Made by a program: the position numbers and the translations under genes. Below the pieces are notes generated by a model. That model had not been told where the DNA came from and did not search any database. It saw only the letters and a list, made by a program, of their open reading frames with translations. Source: Belnapia moabensis DSM 16746 (lineage in GTDB: Bacteria > Pseudomonadota > Alphaproteobacteria > Acetobacterales > Acetobacteraceae). From it: a DNA stretch of 64,000 bases. This document shows, piece by piece, positions 1 through 7,664 of this stretch. Each line of letters starts with the position of its first letter. Position 1 is the first letter of the stretch. Where the stretch lies: assembly GCF_000745835.1 (NCBI RefSeq), contig NZ_JQKB01000004.1, positions 62,001 through 126,000 of the forward strand, written 5' to 3'.

Positions 1-1218
1 CAGCACGCCCGCATCGAAGCAGCGGCGGAAGACGGCGGTGCCGCGGGCGCCGGGCTTGCCAGGGCGCGGCGCCAGCTCGATGCCGGCGATCAGGCCGAAG
101 TCGCGGATGTCGGTGACGTTCGGCAGGCCCTTCAGGCTATGGGTCGCCTCCTGCCAGAGCGGCTCGATGGCGCGCGCCCGGCCGGGGAGATCCTCGGCGC
201 GGTGCAGCTCCATCGTGGCGATGGCGGCAGCGGCGGCCAGCGGGTGGCCGGAATAGGTGTAGCCGTGGAAGAGCTCGATCCCGGCCGCGGCGGCGTCCAC
301 TACCGCGTCATAGATGCCGTTCTTCACCGCGACGGCACCCATCGGCACCGCGGCGTTGGTGAGGCCCTTCGCCATGGTGATGATGTCGGGCGTGACGCCG
401 AGCCGCTCGCTGCCGAAATTGGTGCCGATGCGACCGAAGCCGGTGATGACCTCGTCGAAGATCAGCAGGATGCCATGCTTGTCGCAGATGGCGCGCAGCC
501 GCTCGAGATAGCCCTTCGGCGGGACCAGTACGCCGGTGGAGCCGGCGACGGGCTCGACCATGACGGCGGCGATGGTCTCGGCGCCGTGCAGGGCGACCAG
601 GGCCTCCAGCGCATCGGCCCGCTCCACGCCATGCTCGGGCAGGCCACGGGCGAAGAGGTTGGCCTCGATGCCATGGGTGTGGGGAAGGTGGTCGACATAG
701 GGCAGCAGGGCGCCGAACTGCTTGCGGTTGCCGCCGATGCCGCCGACCGACATGCCGCCGAAGCCGACGCCATGGTAGCCGCGCTCCCGCCCGATCAGCC
801 GCACGCGGCTGCTCTCGCCGCGGGCCTTGTGGTAGGCCAGCGCGATCTTGAGGGCGGTATCGGCGCTCTCCGAGCCGCTATTGGTGAAAAAGACGCGGTC
901 CATGCCGTCCGGCGTCAGCTCGGCGATGCGGGCGGCGGCCTCGAAGGCGATGGGGTGGCCGAGCTGGAAGGTGGGCGCGTAGTCTAGGATGGCGGCCTGC
1001 TGCTGGATCGCCTCCTTGATCTCGCGGCGGCCATGGCCGGCATTGCAGCACCAGAGCCCGGCGGTACCGTCGAGGATCTCCTGCCCGTCGGCCGTCGTGT
1101 AGAACATGCCCTCGGCCCGGGCGAGTAGGCGCGGGTTGGACTTGAAGTAGCGGTTGTCCGAGAAGGGCATCCAATAGGCGTCCAGATTGTTGGGACGCGG
1201 CACGTTGATCTCGTTCAT
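1..1218 (-). CDS. Class III (omega) aminotransferase, 3' end cut by window edge
   Basis: PLP-dependent class III aminotransferase, closest in appearance to omega-amino acid (beta-alanine):pyruvate transaminases, which move an amino group from an omega-amino acid or amine to pyruvate. The visible 406 codons start MNEINVPRPNN and carry the family hallmarks: an FFTNSGSESADTA cofactor-phosphate segment, the DEVITGFGR motif whose Asp contacts the pyridine nitrogen, and AKGLTNA with the Schiff-base Lys. The reading frame is open to base 1, so only the C-terminal end (roughly 30-40 residues) is missing. It stands alone on its strand and is divergent from the DUF29 gene. Family assignment is firm; the amine substrate cannot be read from sequence. 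Confidence 0.9.
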   Translation of the reverse strand, partial: MNEINVPRPNNLDAYWMPFSDNRYFKSNPRLLARAEGMFYTTADGQEILDGTAGLWCCNAGHGRREIKEAIQQQAAILDYAPTFQLGHPIAFEAAARIAELTPDGMDRVFFTNSGSESADTALKIALAYHKARGESSRVRLIGRERGYHGVGFGGMSVGGIGGNRKQFGALLPYVDHLPHTHGIEANLFARGLPEHGVERADALEALVALHGAETIAAVMVEPVAGSTGVLVPPKGYLERLRAICDKHGILLIFDEVITGFGRIGTNFGSERLGVTPDIITMAKGLTNAAVPMGAVAVKNGIYDAVVDAAAAGIELFHGYTYSGHPLAAAAAIATMELHRAEDLPGRARAIEPLWQEATHSLKGLPNVTDIRDFGLIAGIELAPRPGKPGARGTAVFRRCFDAGVL

Positions 1219-1277
1219 CGGGCGGGCTCCGGGCACGGCTCTCCTATGCTAGGCTCGGGGCGAGAGGAGCGGAAGCC

Positions 1278-1757
1278 ATGGATGGCAGCCTGCACGACCG
1301 GGATTTCTTCACCTGGACCCAGGAACAGGCGGCGGCGTTGCGCCGGCTGGCGGCGGCGCGGCCGAACCTGCTGGAAGGGCTCGACCTGCCCAACCTGATC
1401 GAGGAGGTGGAGGATTTGGGCAGCGAGCAGGTCGACAAGGTGCGGAGCCACCTGCATCAGATGCTGAAGCATCTTCTGCTGGTGGCGGCGATGCCGGATG
1501 ACCTGGCGGTGCGGCACTGGAGGGGCGAGATCGTCACCTTCCGGCGCGGCGCCATCCGCCCCTACCGGCCCTCGATGCGGCGGCTGGTGGCGCCGGAGCT
1601 GAAGGGCGAATGGCAGGCAGCCCACGCCGCCGCCGCCGAGAAGCTCGGCCATCCGCTGCCTGGCCTGCCGGAGGCCTGCCCCTTTACCCTCGACGAATTG
1701 CTGGACGAGGCGCTGCCCATCGACGTGCTCCTCGCCCGCCTGACCGCGAAGGACTGA
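1278..1757 (+). CDS. DUF29 family protein
   Basis: A 159-residue protein that matches DUF29 throughout: an N-terminal HDRDFFTWTQEQ segment, then the conserved NLIEEVEDLGSEQ helix and a histidine-containing HLHQMLKHLL helix. Proteins of this family are small, alpha-helical and common in cyanobacteria and alphaproteobacteria, and their molecular role is not established. The ATG at 1278 follows a GGAG-type ribosome site (gagaggagcgg). The GST gene begins 3 bases after its stop, so the two are probably co-transcribed. No signal peptide or membrane segment is visible. Confidence 0.85.
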   Translation: MDGSLHDRDFFTWTQEQAAALRRLAAARPNLLEGLDLPNLIEEVEDLGSEQVDKVRSHLHQMLKHLLLVAAMPDDLAVRHWRGEIVTFRRGAIRPYRPSMRRLVAPELKGEWQAAHAAAAEKLGHPLPGLPEACPFTLDELLDEALPIDVLLARLTAKD

Positions 1758-1760
1758 CCC

Positions 1761-2429
1761 ATGCCCGAAGGCCGCCTCGTCATCGGCAGCAAGCGCTATT
1801 CCTCCTGGAGCCTGCGCGGCTGGCTTGCCGTGCAGCTCGCCGGGCTGGATGTGGAGGAGGTGTTGATCGCCCTCGAGGCGGCGCCCTCGGCCGCGATCCA
1901 GGCGGCGACGCCGACCGGCCTCGTGCCCTATCTGGAGCATCGCGGGGCGAAGGTCTGGGAAAGCATCGCCATCGCCGAATACTGCGCCGAGCAGGCGCCG
2001 GGGCTCTGGCCGGAGGACCGGGTGTTGCGGGCGCATATGCGCGCCATCGCGGCCGAGATGCATGCGGGCTTCCGCGGGGTGCGGCAGGCGATGCCGATGA
2101 ATCTCGGGCGGGACTTCGCCGGCGGCGGGCGGACGGCGGAGGCGCTGGCGGATATCGCGCGGATCGAGGCGGTCTGGCGGGAGGCGCGGGCGCTCTCCGG
2201 CGGGCCCTTCCTCGGCGGCGCGGATTTCGGCCTGGTGGATGCGATGTATGCGCCGGTGGTGACGCGCTTCATCACCTGGCGGCCGGAGCTCCGGGCCGAG
2301 TCCTGGGACTATGTCGAAGCGGTCAGGGCGCATCCGCTGGTGGAGCGGTGGTATGCCGAGGCGGCGGCCGAGCCGGAAGCCTGGCAGCTCGACAAGTACG
2401 AGAACCCGCCGCACGCGCCCCACCCGTGA
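1761..2429 (+). CDS. Glutathione S-transferase family protein
   Basis: A 222-residue protein with GST architecture. The N-terminal thioredoxin-like half starts with SKRYSSWSLRGW, where the Ser pair is the likely glutathione-activating site, and contains the TGLVPYLEH cis-proline loop and the WESIAIAEY motif that binds the glutathione gamma-glutamyl group. The C-terminal half is all-helical and contains FLGGADFGLVDAMYAP, the conserved N-capping Asp region. The length is normal. It follows the DUF29 gene by 3 bases, and its TGA overlaps the GTG start of the FkbM-type methyltransferase. Detoxification or reductive conjugation in the cytosol is likely, but the substrate is unknown. Confidence 0.88.
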   Translation: MPEGRLVIGSKRYSSWSLRGWLAVQLAGLDVEEVLIALEAAPSAAIQAATPTGLVPYLEHRGAKVWESIAIAEYCAEQAPGLWPEDRVLRAHMRAIAAEMHAGFRGVRQAMPMNLGRDFAGGGRTAEALADIARIEAVWREARALSGGPFLGGADFGLVDAMYAPVVTRFITWRPELRAESWDYVEAVRAHPLVERWYAEAAAEPEAWQLDKYENPPHAPHP

Positions 2430-3169
2430 CCTCGCCGATCGGGCGGAGCCTTAGGACCTATTACGCGCCGGGGCGGGCGGCGGCGCTCGATGGCTTCCAC
2501 CGGCGATTCCTTGGGCCGGGGGAGCTTGGCTTCGATATCGGCGCGCATGTCGGCGACCGGGTGGCAAGCTTCCGGCGCCTCGGCGCACGGGCTGTCGCGG
2601 TGGAGCCGCAGCCGAGGCTCGCTCGGCTGCTGCGGCTGCTCTTCGGGCGGGATGCGGGCGTCGCACGCGTCGCGGCGCTGGTAGGGGCGGCGGAGGGGGA
2701 GGCGGTGCTGCGGCTCAACCGCGCCAACCCGACCGTCGCCACGGCGAGCGAGGAGTTCATCGCCGCCGCCGATGGCGCGCCGGGCTGGGAAGGGCAGCGC
2801 TGGGATGCGGCGCTCCGCCTGCCGGTGACGACGCTCGATGCACTCATTGCCGCGCATGGCCGGCCGGATTTCGTCAAGGTCGATGTCGAGGGCTATGAGG
2901 CGGCGGCGCTGGCAGGGCTCTCCGTCGCGCCGCGCAGCCTCTCCTTCGAGTTCACCACTATCCAGCGCGGGGTGGCGCTGGGCTGCCTCGACCGGCTGGC
3001 GGCGCTCGGCTACCGCCGGTTCAATGCCTGCCTCGGCGAGAGCATGCGCTTCACCCATGCGGCGCCCATTGCCGTGGAGGCGATGGGCGAATATCTCCGC
3101 GGCCTGCCCGACGAGGCGAACAGCGGCGATGTCTATGTCAGCCTGGAGCCCACGCGCCTCATAGGTTGA
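2426..3169 (+). CDS. FkbM-family SAM-dependent methyltransferase
   Basis: A 247-residue methyltransferase of the FkbM type, a family that O-methylates sugars, lipids or natural products. Motif I reads LGFDIGAHVGDRVASF (SAM-binding glycine loop), followed by AVAVEPQPRLARLL (acidic residue for SAM ribose) and the FkbM signature DFVKVDVEGYEAAAL. The start is set at the GTG overlapping the preceding GST stop (GTGA), because the methyltransferase domain begins within about 35 residues of it. The long open frame upstream is only the shadow of the GST gene. No membrane segment is seen. It could modify a surface glycan, but no glycan gene is adjacent. Confidence 0.85.
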   Translation: MTSPIGRSLRTYYAPGRAAALDGFHRRFLGPGELGFDIGAHVGDRVASFRRLGARAVAVEPQPRLARLLRLLFGRDAGVARVAALVGAAEGEAVLRLNRANPTVATASEEFIAAADGAPGWEGQRWDAALRLPVTTLDALIAAHGRPDFVKVDVEGYEAAALAGLSVAPRSLSFEFTTIQRGVALGCLDRLAALGYRRFNACLGESMRFTHAAPIAVEAMGEYLRGLPDEANSGDVYVSLEPTRLIG

Positions 3170-3739
3170 GACGGGGATAAGGAAGACGGCGACGAGCGTC
3201 AGATGCACGGCGCCCTCGAGCGTCGTCGTCCGCAGGCGGGAGAAGGTGAGGGCGGAGAGGATCCGCGTCGGCATCAGCAGCACCAAGCCGGTCGGTGACA
3301 GGCACAGCACCACGGGGCTGGCCGGTGGCGAGGCCGATGACCATCGCCGCCGGCACGGTCAGCCCAAGGGGCGAGGTGACGGCGCCGTGGCAGAGATTGA
3401 CCGCATGGGGCAGGTGGTTGGAGGCAATGGCGCGCAGCGCCGAGATACCCTCCCGCGTGAAGACGATTATGGCGATCAGCACGCTGGCGAGGCGCCGAGC
3501 ACGGAAATGGCGTGGTCGAGTAGCTCGGCCATCAGCGTGCCGTAGGGCTCGCCAAGGCGGTGCGCCAATTCCTCCGCCTCATGCATCACGCTGAAGGCGA
3601 GCCAGATGATGATGCTGAGCAGCTAGCTGAAGAACAGCCCGGCCAGCAGCGGATCGGCCAGATCGCCGAGCCAGGCGGCACCGCAGAATTCGAGGGCGGC
3701 GACGCTGCCCCAACCGGTCGGGAGGCGGAGCATCATCAT
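3165..3739 (-). pseudogene. Decayed ChaA-type Ca2+(Na+)/H+ antiporter remnant
   Basis: Remains of a ChaA-like cation/proton antiporter, read as three pieces in different frames. From the ATG at 3739 the N-terminal piece runs 38 residues to an in-frame TAG (3625-3623). Beyond it the same frame still encodes the conserved HEAEELAHRLGEPYGTL segment. A large internal deletion then joins this directly to the C-terminal half: LIAIIVFTREGISALRA and LGLTVPAAMVIGLATGQP in a second frame, then LTFSRLRTTTLEGAVHLTL in a third. About 190 codons remain of a family length near 360. The start overlaps the stop of the racemase gene upstream (ATGA), so it was once part of that operon. Its tail runs into the end of the FkbM gene. 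Confidence 0.78.
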
Positions 3740-4467
3740 GCCTCGCCGCCATAGACCCGGGTGAGCGCGGCGTCATAGCCGGCGAGCGGGCGCGGGCGGC
3801 GCATCCCGCCGAGAGGCGCTAGCCCGGCGAGCGCCATGGCGAGGCGCACGGCCGCCTGGGTGCCGTCGACCAGCGGCACCGGCACATGCGGCTGCAGGAC
3901 CGGGGCGAGGCCGGCCAGCGGACCGCCGGCGAGAATTACCACCTCGGCGCCATCCTGCTCCACAGCCTGGCGGCAGAGATCCACCAGCAGGTAGCGGCGC
4001 TCCTCCGCGACACGGCCGGGATCGCCGGCGAAGGGTGGGCCCATGCGGAAGCCGCAGCAGCGGGCGCGGAGGCCATGGTGGTCGAGGCAGTCCTCGAACA
4101 TCGGGCGGAGCGCGGCGGTGAAGCTCACTACGGCGAAGCGGCGGCCCAGCATGGCGGCGGCGTGGAAGGCGGCCTCGGAGATGCCGAGGACCGGCACGTC
4201 GAGCAGCTCCTTCGCCGCATCGAGGCCGGGATCGCCGAAGCAGGCGATGATGGCCGCGTCATAGGTTCCGCGCCGGGCGGCCAGGGCGGCGAGGGTCGCC
4301 GGGCCGGCGACGAGCCAATCCGCCCTCGTCACGATGAGCGGCAGGCCGAAGGGCGCGGAAACCGCCTCGATCAGGGTACCGGGCGGCGCCACCGCCCGGG
4401 CCGCCGCGGCGATCCGGGTGGTGACGCTCTCGGTGGTATTACTGTTGACGATCAGAAGTCGGGCCAT
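3736..4467 (-). CDS. Aspartate/glutamate (hydantoin) racemase family protein
   Basis: A 243-residue member of the Asp/Glu/hydantoin racemase superfamily, cofactor-independent enzymes with two catalytic cysteines. The start MARLLIVNSNTTESVT is the classic hydantoin-racemase beginning. The first Cys lies in DAAIIACFGDPGLDA. The second catalytic position, normally Cys in a GCxG-type loop, reads VVILAGGPLAGLAP, so that Cys is replaced. Racemase activity is therefore doubtful; a decarboxylase-like or altered function is possible. An in-frame ATG four codons upstream (4479) is an alternative start. The 3' end overlaps the ChaA remnant by 4 bases. Confidence 0.82.
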   Translation of the reverse strand: MARLLIVNSNTTESVTTRIAAAARAVAPPGTLIEAVSAPFGLPLIVTRADWLVAGPATLAALAARRGTYDAAIIACFGDPGLDAAKELLDVPVLGISEAAFHAAAMLGRRFAVVSFTAALRPMFEDCLDHHGLRARCCGFRMGPPFAGDPGRVAEERRYLLVDLCRQAVEQDGAEVVILAGGPLAGLAPVLQPHVPVPLVDGTQAAVRLAMALAGLAPLGGMRRPRPLAGYDAALTRVYGGEA

Positions 4468-4492
4468 GCGGGGGAGCATAACCCGATCGGCG

Positions 4493-4861
4493 TCAACTCC
4501 GACGAATCGGACCCACGGCCAGCCAGCCGGTGCCGACCGGCATGGCGGTGAGCGGCGTCGCGGCGCAGGTATAGAAGGCCTGGCTGAGGCTCGGTGCCGG
4601 CTCCGCCGCCGGGGCGGAGTTGGCCTCGGCCTGCTGGCGCCGGTGCCGCCGGGAGGCCTGCTGGCGCTGCCGTTGCACCGACACCCGGCCGAGAAGGCTG
4701 GCCGAGCTGGGGACGGCGCCGCAGCCGAGGCTCGGCGATACCAGGGAGGGGGCCTGTATGTCGGGCGGCGCTGCGTCGCCTGTGGTGGGGTAGGCCAGTC
4801 CGGCCGCGAGGAGGACCAGGGGGAGGGCCTTTCGCAGCATAGCAAGGCGTTTAAGTTCCAT
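4493..4861 (-). CDS. Small exported protein of unknown function
   Basis: A 122-residue protein that I do not recognise. Residues 1-31 look like a Sec signal peptide: basic MELKRLAMLRK, a hydrophobic ALPLVLLAAGLA core, and a cleavage site near TGDAAP. The mature part is Pro/Ser-rich at first, then has a very basic Gln/Arg stretch (VQRQRQQASRRHRRQQ), and has two cysteines (GCGAV and YTCAA) that could form a disulfide. The ATG at 4861 is preferred because GGGAG lies about 9 bases upstream; ATG 4840 is an alternative. The gene is isolated, and coding status rests on the signal peptide and codon bias. Confidence 0.55.
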   Translation of the reverse strand: MELKRLAMLRKALPLVLLAAGLAYPTTGDAAPPDIQAPSLVSPSLGCGAVPSSASLLGRVSVQRQRQQASRRHRRQQAEANSAPAAEPAPSLSQAFYTCAATPLTAMPVGTGWLAVGPIRRS

Positions 4862-5084
4862 GGGTTGGGGGCTCCCATTGCCCGCCCGTCTCAACGACAG
4901 CGGCCATATCCCCGGAACGTCGATATCTCTCCCCTGTTCCATCCCGTATCGGTGTAGTGCGCTCGCGACTGGCCAGGGAACCGATGCCGGTCCCGGCTCT
5001 TATCGGGTCCGTCGCGGCTGTGTCGGCCGCGTCAAGTGGCGAGGCCATTCCGGCCGCGCCCGGCTGCGAGGGGACCGAGGGGCG

Positions 5085-5507
5085 ATGGCACCACCGACTG
5101 ACGATGACGAGGTCGATCTGGGCATCAGCCTGGAAACCGTGGCCACGGTCGTCGACCATGCGCGCGCTCTGCAGGGCACCGAGGAAGGCGACCCGGAGCA
5201 ACTGTCTGAGGATGACGACAGCGAGGCGGCGCTGTTGCAGGAAGACCCGGACGACATGACCGAGGAGACACTGGTCGCCTTCATCGACGGGCTAAATCAG
5301 GACGAGCAGGCAGCCCTCATCGCCCTGGCCTGGGTCGGGCGCGGCGATTACGGTCCGGAGGATTGGGAGGAGGCGGTACGCCTCGCCAATGAACGGAACG
5401 AGCAGATGGCGGCGGGTGCCTACCTCATCCAGATGGACATGCTGGGCGACCTGCTGGCCGAGGGCGTCGCGGCCTTCGGCCTCTCCATCGAGGATGTGGA
5501 ACGGTAG
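5085..5507 (+). CDS. DUF3775 family protein
   Basis: A 140-residue acidic protein that fits DUF3775: an N-terminal LGISLETVATVVDHAR segment, a low-complexity acidic middle (SEDDDSEAALLQEDPDD), and the strongly conserved C-terminal half TEETLVAFIDGLNQDEQ, ALIALAWVGRGDY and EDWEEAVRLANER. The function of this alphaproteobacterial family is unknown. The ATG at 5085 is chosen because a GAGGGGCG ribosome site lies just upstream and the family homology starts directly after it. The open frame extends further upstream without family similarity. It ends immediately before the convergent DUF1194 gene. Confidence 0.85.
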   Translation: MAPPTDDDEVDLGISLETVATVVDHARALQGTEEGDPEQLSEDDDSEAALLQEDPDDMTEETLVAFIDGLNQDEQAALIALAWVGRGDYGPEDWEEAVRLANERNEQMAAGAYLIQMDMLGDLLAEGVAAFGLSIEDVER

Positions 5508-6257
5508 TCAGCCTTTGGACGGCACGGGCAATGCTGCGATCTCGCGGATCAGCTTCCGCTTCACTGCATTGCCGAAGCTCTGGAAATCCTCGGCGACGAT
5601 GACGAATGCGCCGGGGCCGCCGATGACGTTCTCGCGGTAGTAATCGTCGAGCGGCACCGGGGGCATGCGGCCGAAGGTCGGCCGGTCATTGACGATGGGC
5701 AGGCCGTTGATGGTGATCCCCTCGGCCACCACCCGGTCGCGCGCCAGGTCGACCGGACCGCCGCTGTTGTTCACCCCGTCGCCGGAAACGTCGATCACCC
5801 GCCGCGTCGCCTCAAGGGGGGCGTCGTTCAGCACCTTGAGCGAGAAGTCGAGCGCGCCGGAGATCGAAGTCCAGGAGAGCGAGGCGCGCGGCGCCTCGGC
5901 AAGGCGCTCGGACCAGGCTTGGGCATCGCCGGCGCCGGCGATGCGGGTCCAGGGCAGCACCAGGCGCTGGTACTCGGCACCGGCCCATTCGACATAGGCA
6001 AGGCCGATGGCGCCCATCATGCCGCCGCGGATCGCTTCCACCACCACCGGGTCGGCGACGGCATTGCGGTAGCCCTCGCGCTGAAGCCCGGCCTCGTCCT
6101 CATCGACCGAGCGCGAGACATCGACGGCGAGGACGAGCAGCACATCCACCGGGTCGCCTTCGGCGCGGGCGAGGGTGGGTGCGAGAAGCGTGGACGCCTG
6201 GGCGGTCGCGGCCAGAAGGGCACGGCGACCGAGCCGGGGGGAGATGGAGCACGGCAC
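5508..6257 (-). CDS. DUF1194 (von Willebrand factor A-like) exported protein
   Basis: A 249-residue exported protein of the DUF1194 family, which adopts a von Willebrand A-like fold. After a signal sequence containing GRRALLAATAQ (twin Arg, possibly Tat) with cleavage around LARAEG, the mature protein begins VDVLLVLAVDVSRSVDEDE. This is the MIDAS-type DxSxS metal motif, expected to bind Mg2+/Ca2+ and mediate protein contacts. Later family segments include RRVIDVSGDGVNNSGG and a C-terminal FQSFGNAVKRKLIREI. Translation starts at GTG. The gene stands alone, convergent with DUF3775. A periplasmic scaffold or adhesion role is inferred from the fold only. Confidence 0.88.
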   Translation of the reverse strand: MPCSISPRLGRRALLAATAQASTLLAPTLARAEGDPVDVLLVLAVDVSRSVDEDEAGLQREGYRNAVADPVVVEAIRGGMMGAIGLAYVEWAGAEYQRLVLPWTRIAGAGDAQAWSERLAEAPRASLSWTSISGALDFSLKVLNDAPLEATRRVIDVSGDGVNNSGGPVDLARDRVVAEGITINGLPIVNDRPTFGRMPPVPLDDYYRENVIGGPGAFVIVAEDFQSFGNAVKRKLIREIAALPVPSKG

Positions 6258-6338
6258 GACCGTCGCCTCCTTGACGCTGGACCGTCATGGAAGCGCGGGC
6301 GCGGGCGACGGTTCAAGCAGGAACCGCCGGGGAAACGA

Positions 6339-7499
6339 TCATAGCACGGCGATCACCGCGGCGGCGACGCGGGCGACATCCTCCTCGGTGAGGTAGGGAT
6401 GCATGGGCAGGGAGAGCACCTGGTCGCAGAGCCGTTCGCTGACCGGCAGCGGCGGCGGGCCGCCGGCGATACCCCTGGCATGAGCGGCAGCATAGGCCGG
6501 CTGGTGGTGCAGCGGCTTCGGGTAGTAGATGGCCGAGGGGATCCCGGCGGCCTTCATGCTCTCCTGCACGCGGGCGCGGGCCTCGGCGTCGGGCAGGACC
6601 ACCGTGTAGATGCCCCAGGCGCTGCTTGCGCCTTCCGGCACCCGCGGGGTGCGGACGCGGCCGGCGAGATGCGCCTCGTACCAGGCGGCGGCCTGGGCGC
6701 GGGCCTTCAGCTCGCCCTCCAGCAGGGGTAGCTTCGCCAGCAGGATGGCGGCCTGGATGGAATCGAGCCGCCCGTTCATGCCGGTGCGCTGCACTTCGTA
6801 GCGGGTCTTGCCCTCGCCATGGGTGCGGAGCGAGCGGTAGAGCTCCGCCCGGCCGGCATCGTTGGTGAGGATGGCGCCGCCATCGCCATAACAGCCGAGG
6901 GTCTTGGTTGGGTAGAAGCTGAGCGCCGCGGCATCGGCATGCGTGCCGAGCCGGCGGTTGCCGAGCGCGCCGCCGAAGGCCTGAGCGGCGTCGTCGAGGG
7001 CGAACATGCCGTGCTTCGCGCAGAGCGCCTCGATGGCCGGCCAATCGGCCGGCAGGCCATAGAGGTCGACGCCGACGACGGCGCGGGGGCGGAGCCGGCC
7101 CTCCCTCTGCACCAGGGCAAGGCGGCGCTCCAGGTCGGCGAGGTCGATGTTGAAGCTGCCCTCCTCGACATCGACGAAGACCGGCGTGGCGCCGAGCACC
7201 AGCGGCACCTCGGCGGTCGCGGTATAGGTGAAGGCAGGCAGGAAGACGGCATCGCCCGGCCCAATGCCCTCGGCCATCATGGCGATCTGCAGGGCATCCG
7301 TGCCGGAGGAGACGCCGACCGCATGCTTCGCCCCGGCGAAGGCGGCGAGCCCGGCCTCGACCTGGTCCACCTCGGGGCCCTGGATGAAGCGGCCGTGGTC
7401 CAGGATGCGGGCGATGCCGGCATCGATCTCGGCCCGGATCAGCGCCTGCTGGGCCTTCATGTCGAAGAAGGCGATGGGGCGGGGTGCGGCTGTGCTCAT
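6339..7499 (-). CDS. DegT/DnrJ/EryC1/StrS nucleotide-sugar aminotransferase
   Basis: A 386-residue PLP enzyme of the DegT family, which transaminates keto-sugars on nucleotide carriers. Visible motifs are IQGPEVDQVE and VGVSSGTDALQIA (phosphate pocket), LDDAAQAFGG (Asp contacting the pyridine ring) and the Schiff-base Lys199 in SFYPTKTLGCYGDGG. TGMNGRLDSIQAAIL is the usual dimer-interface segment. The opening IAFFDMKAQQALIRAEI resembles WbpE-type enzymes that make UDP-2-acetamido-3-amino uronic acids, but the exact sugar cannot be assigned. It is 4 kb from the main glycan operon and on the same strand, so it may feed the same polymer. Confidence 0.9.
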   Translation of the reverse strand: MSTAAPRPIAFFDMKAQQALIRAEIDAGIARILDHGRFIQGPEVDQVEAGLAAFAGAKHAVGVSSGTDALQIAMMAEGIGPGDAVFLPAFTYTATAEVPLVLGATPVFVDVEEGSFNIDLADLERRLALVQREGRLRPRAVVGVDLYGLPADWPAIEALCAKHGMFALDDAAQAFGGALGNRRLGTHADAAALSFYPTKTLGCYGDGGAILTNDAGRAELYRSLRTHGEGKTRYEVQRTGMNGRLDSIQAAILLAKLPLLEGELKARAQAAAWYEAHLAGRVRTPRVPEGASSAWGIYTVVLPDAEARARVQESMKAAGIPSAIYYPKPLHHQPAYAAAHARGIAGGPPPLPVSERLCDQVLSLPMHPYLTEEDVARVAAAVIAVL

Positions 7500-7664
7500 G
7501 GCGGGGGATTAGACCGGCCGGGCGGGGCAGACAAATCAAGGCGCGTATCGAAGCGCAACATCGCCCGTGGGCGTGGGTTCTGGTCCCGCCGGGCGTAGCA
7601 ACAGGGCCACCACCGGCCAGGCCGGACCACATCCGGGAAAGCCCGCCCGGGCCGAGGAGAGCGC

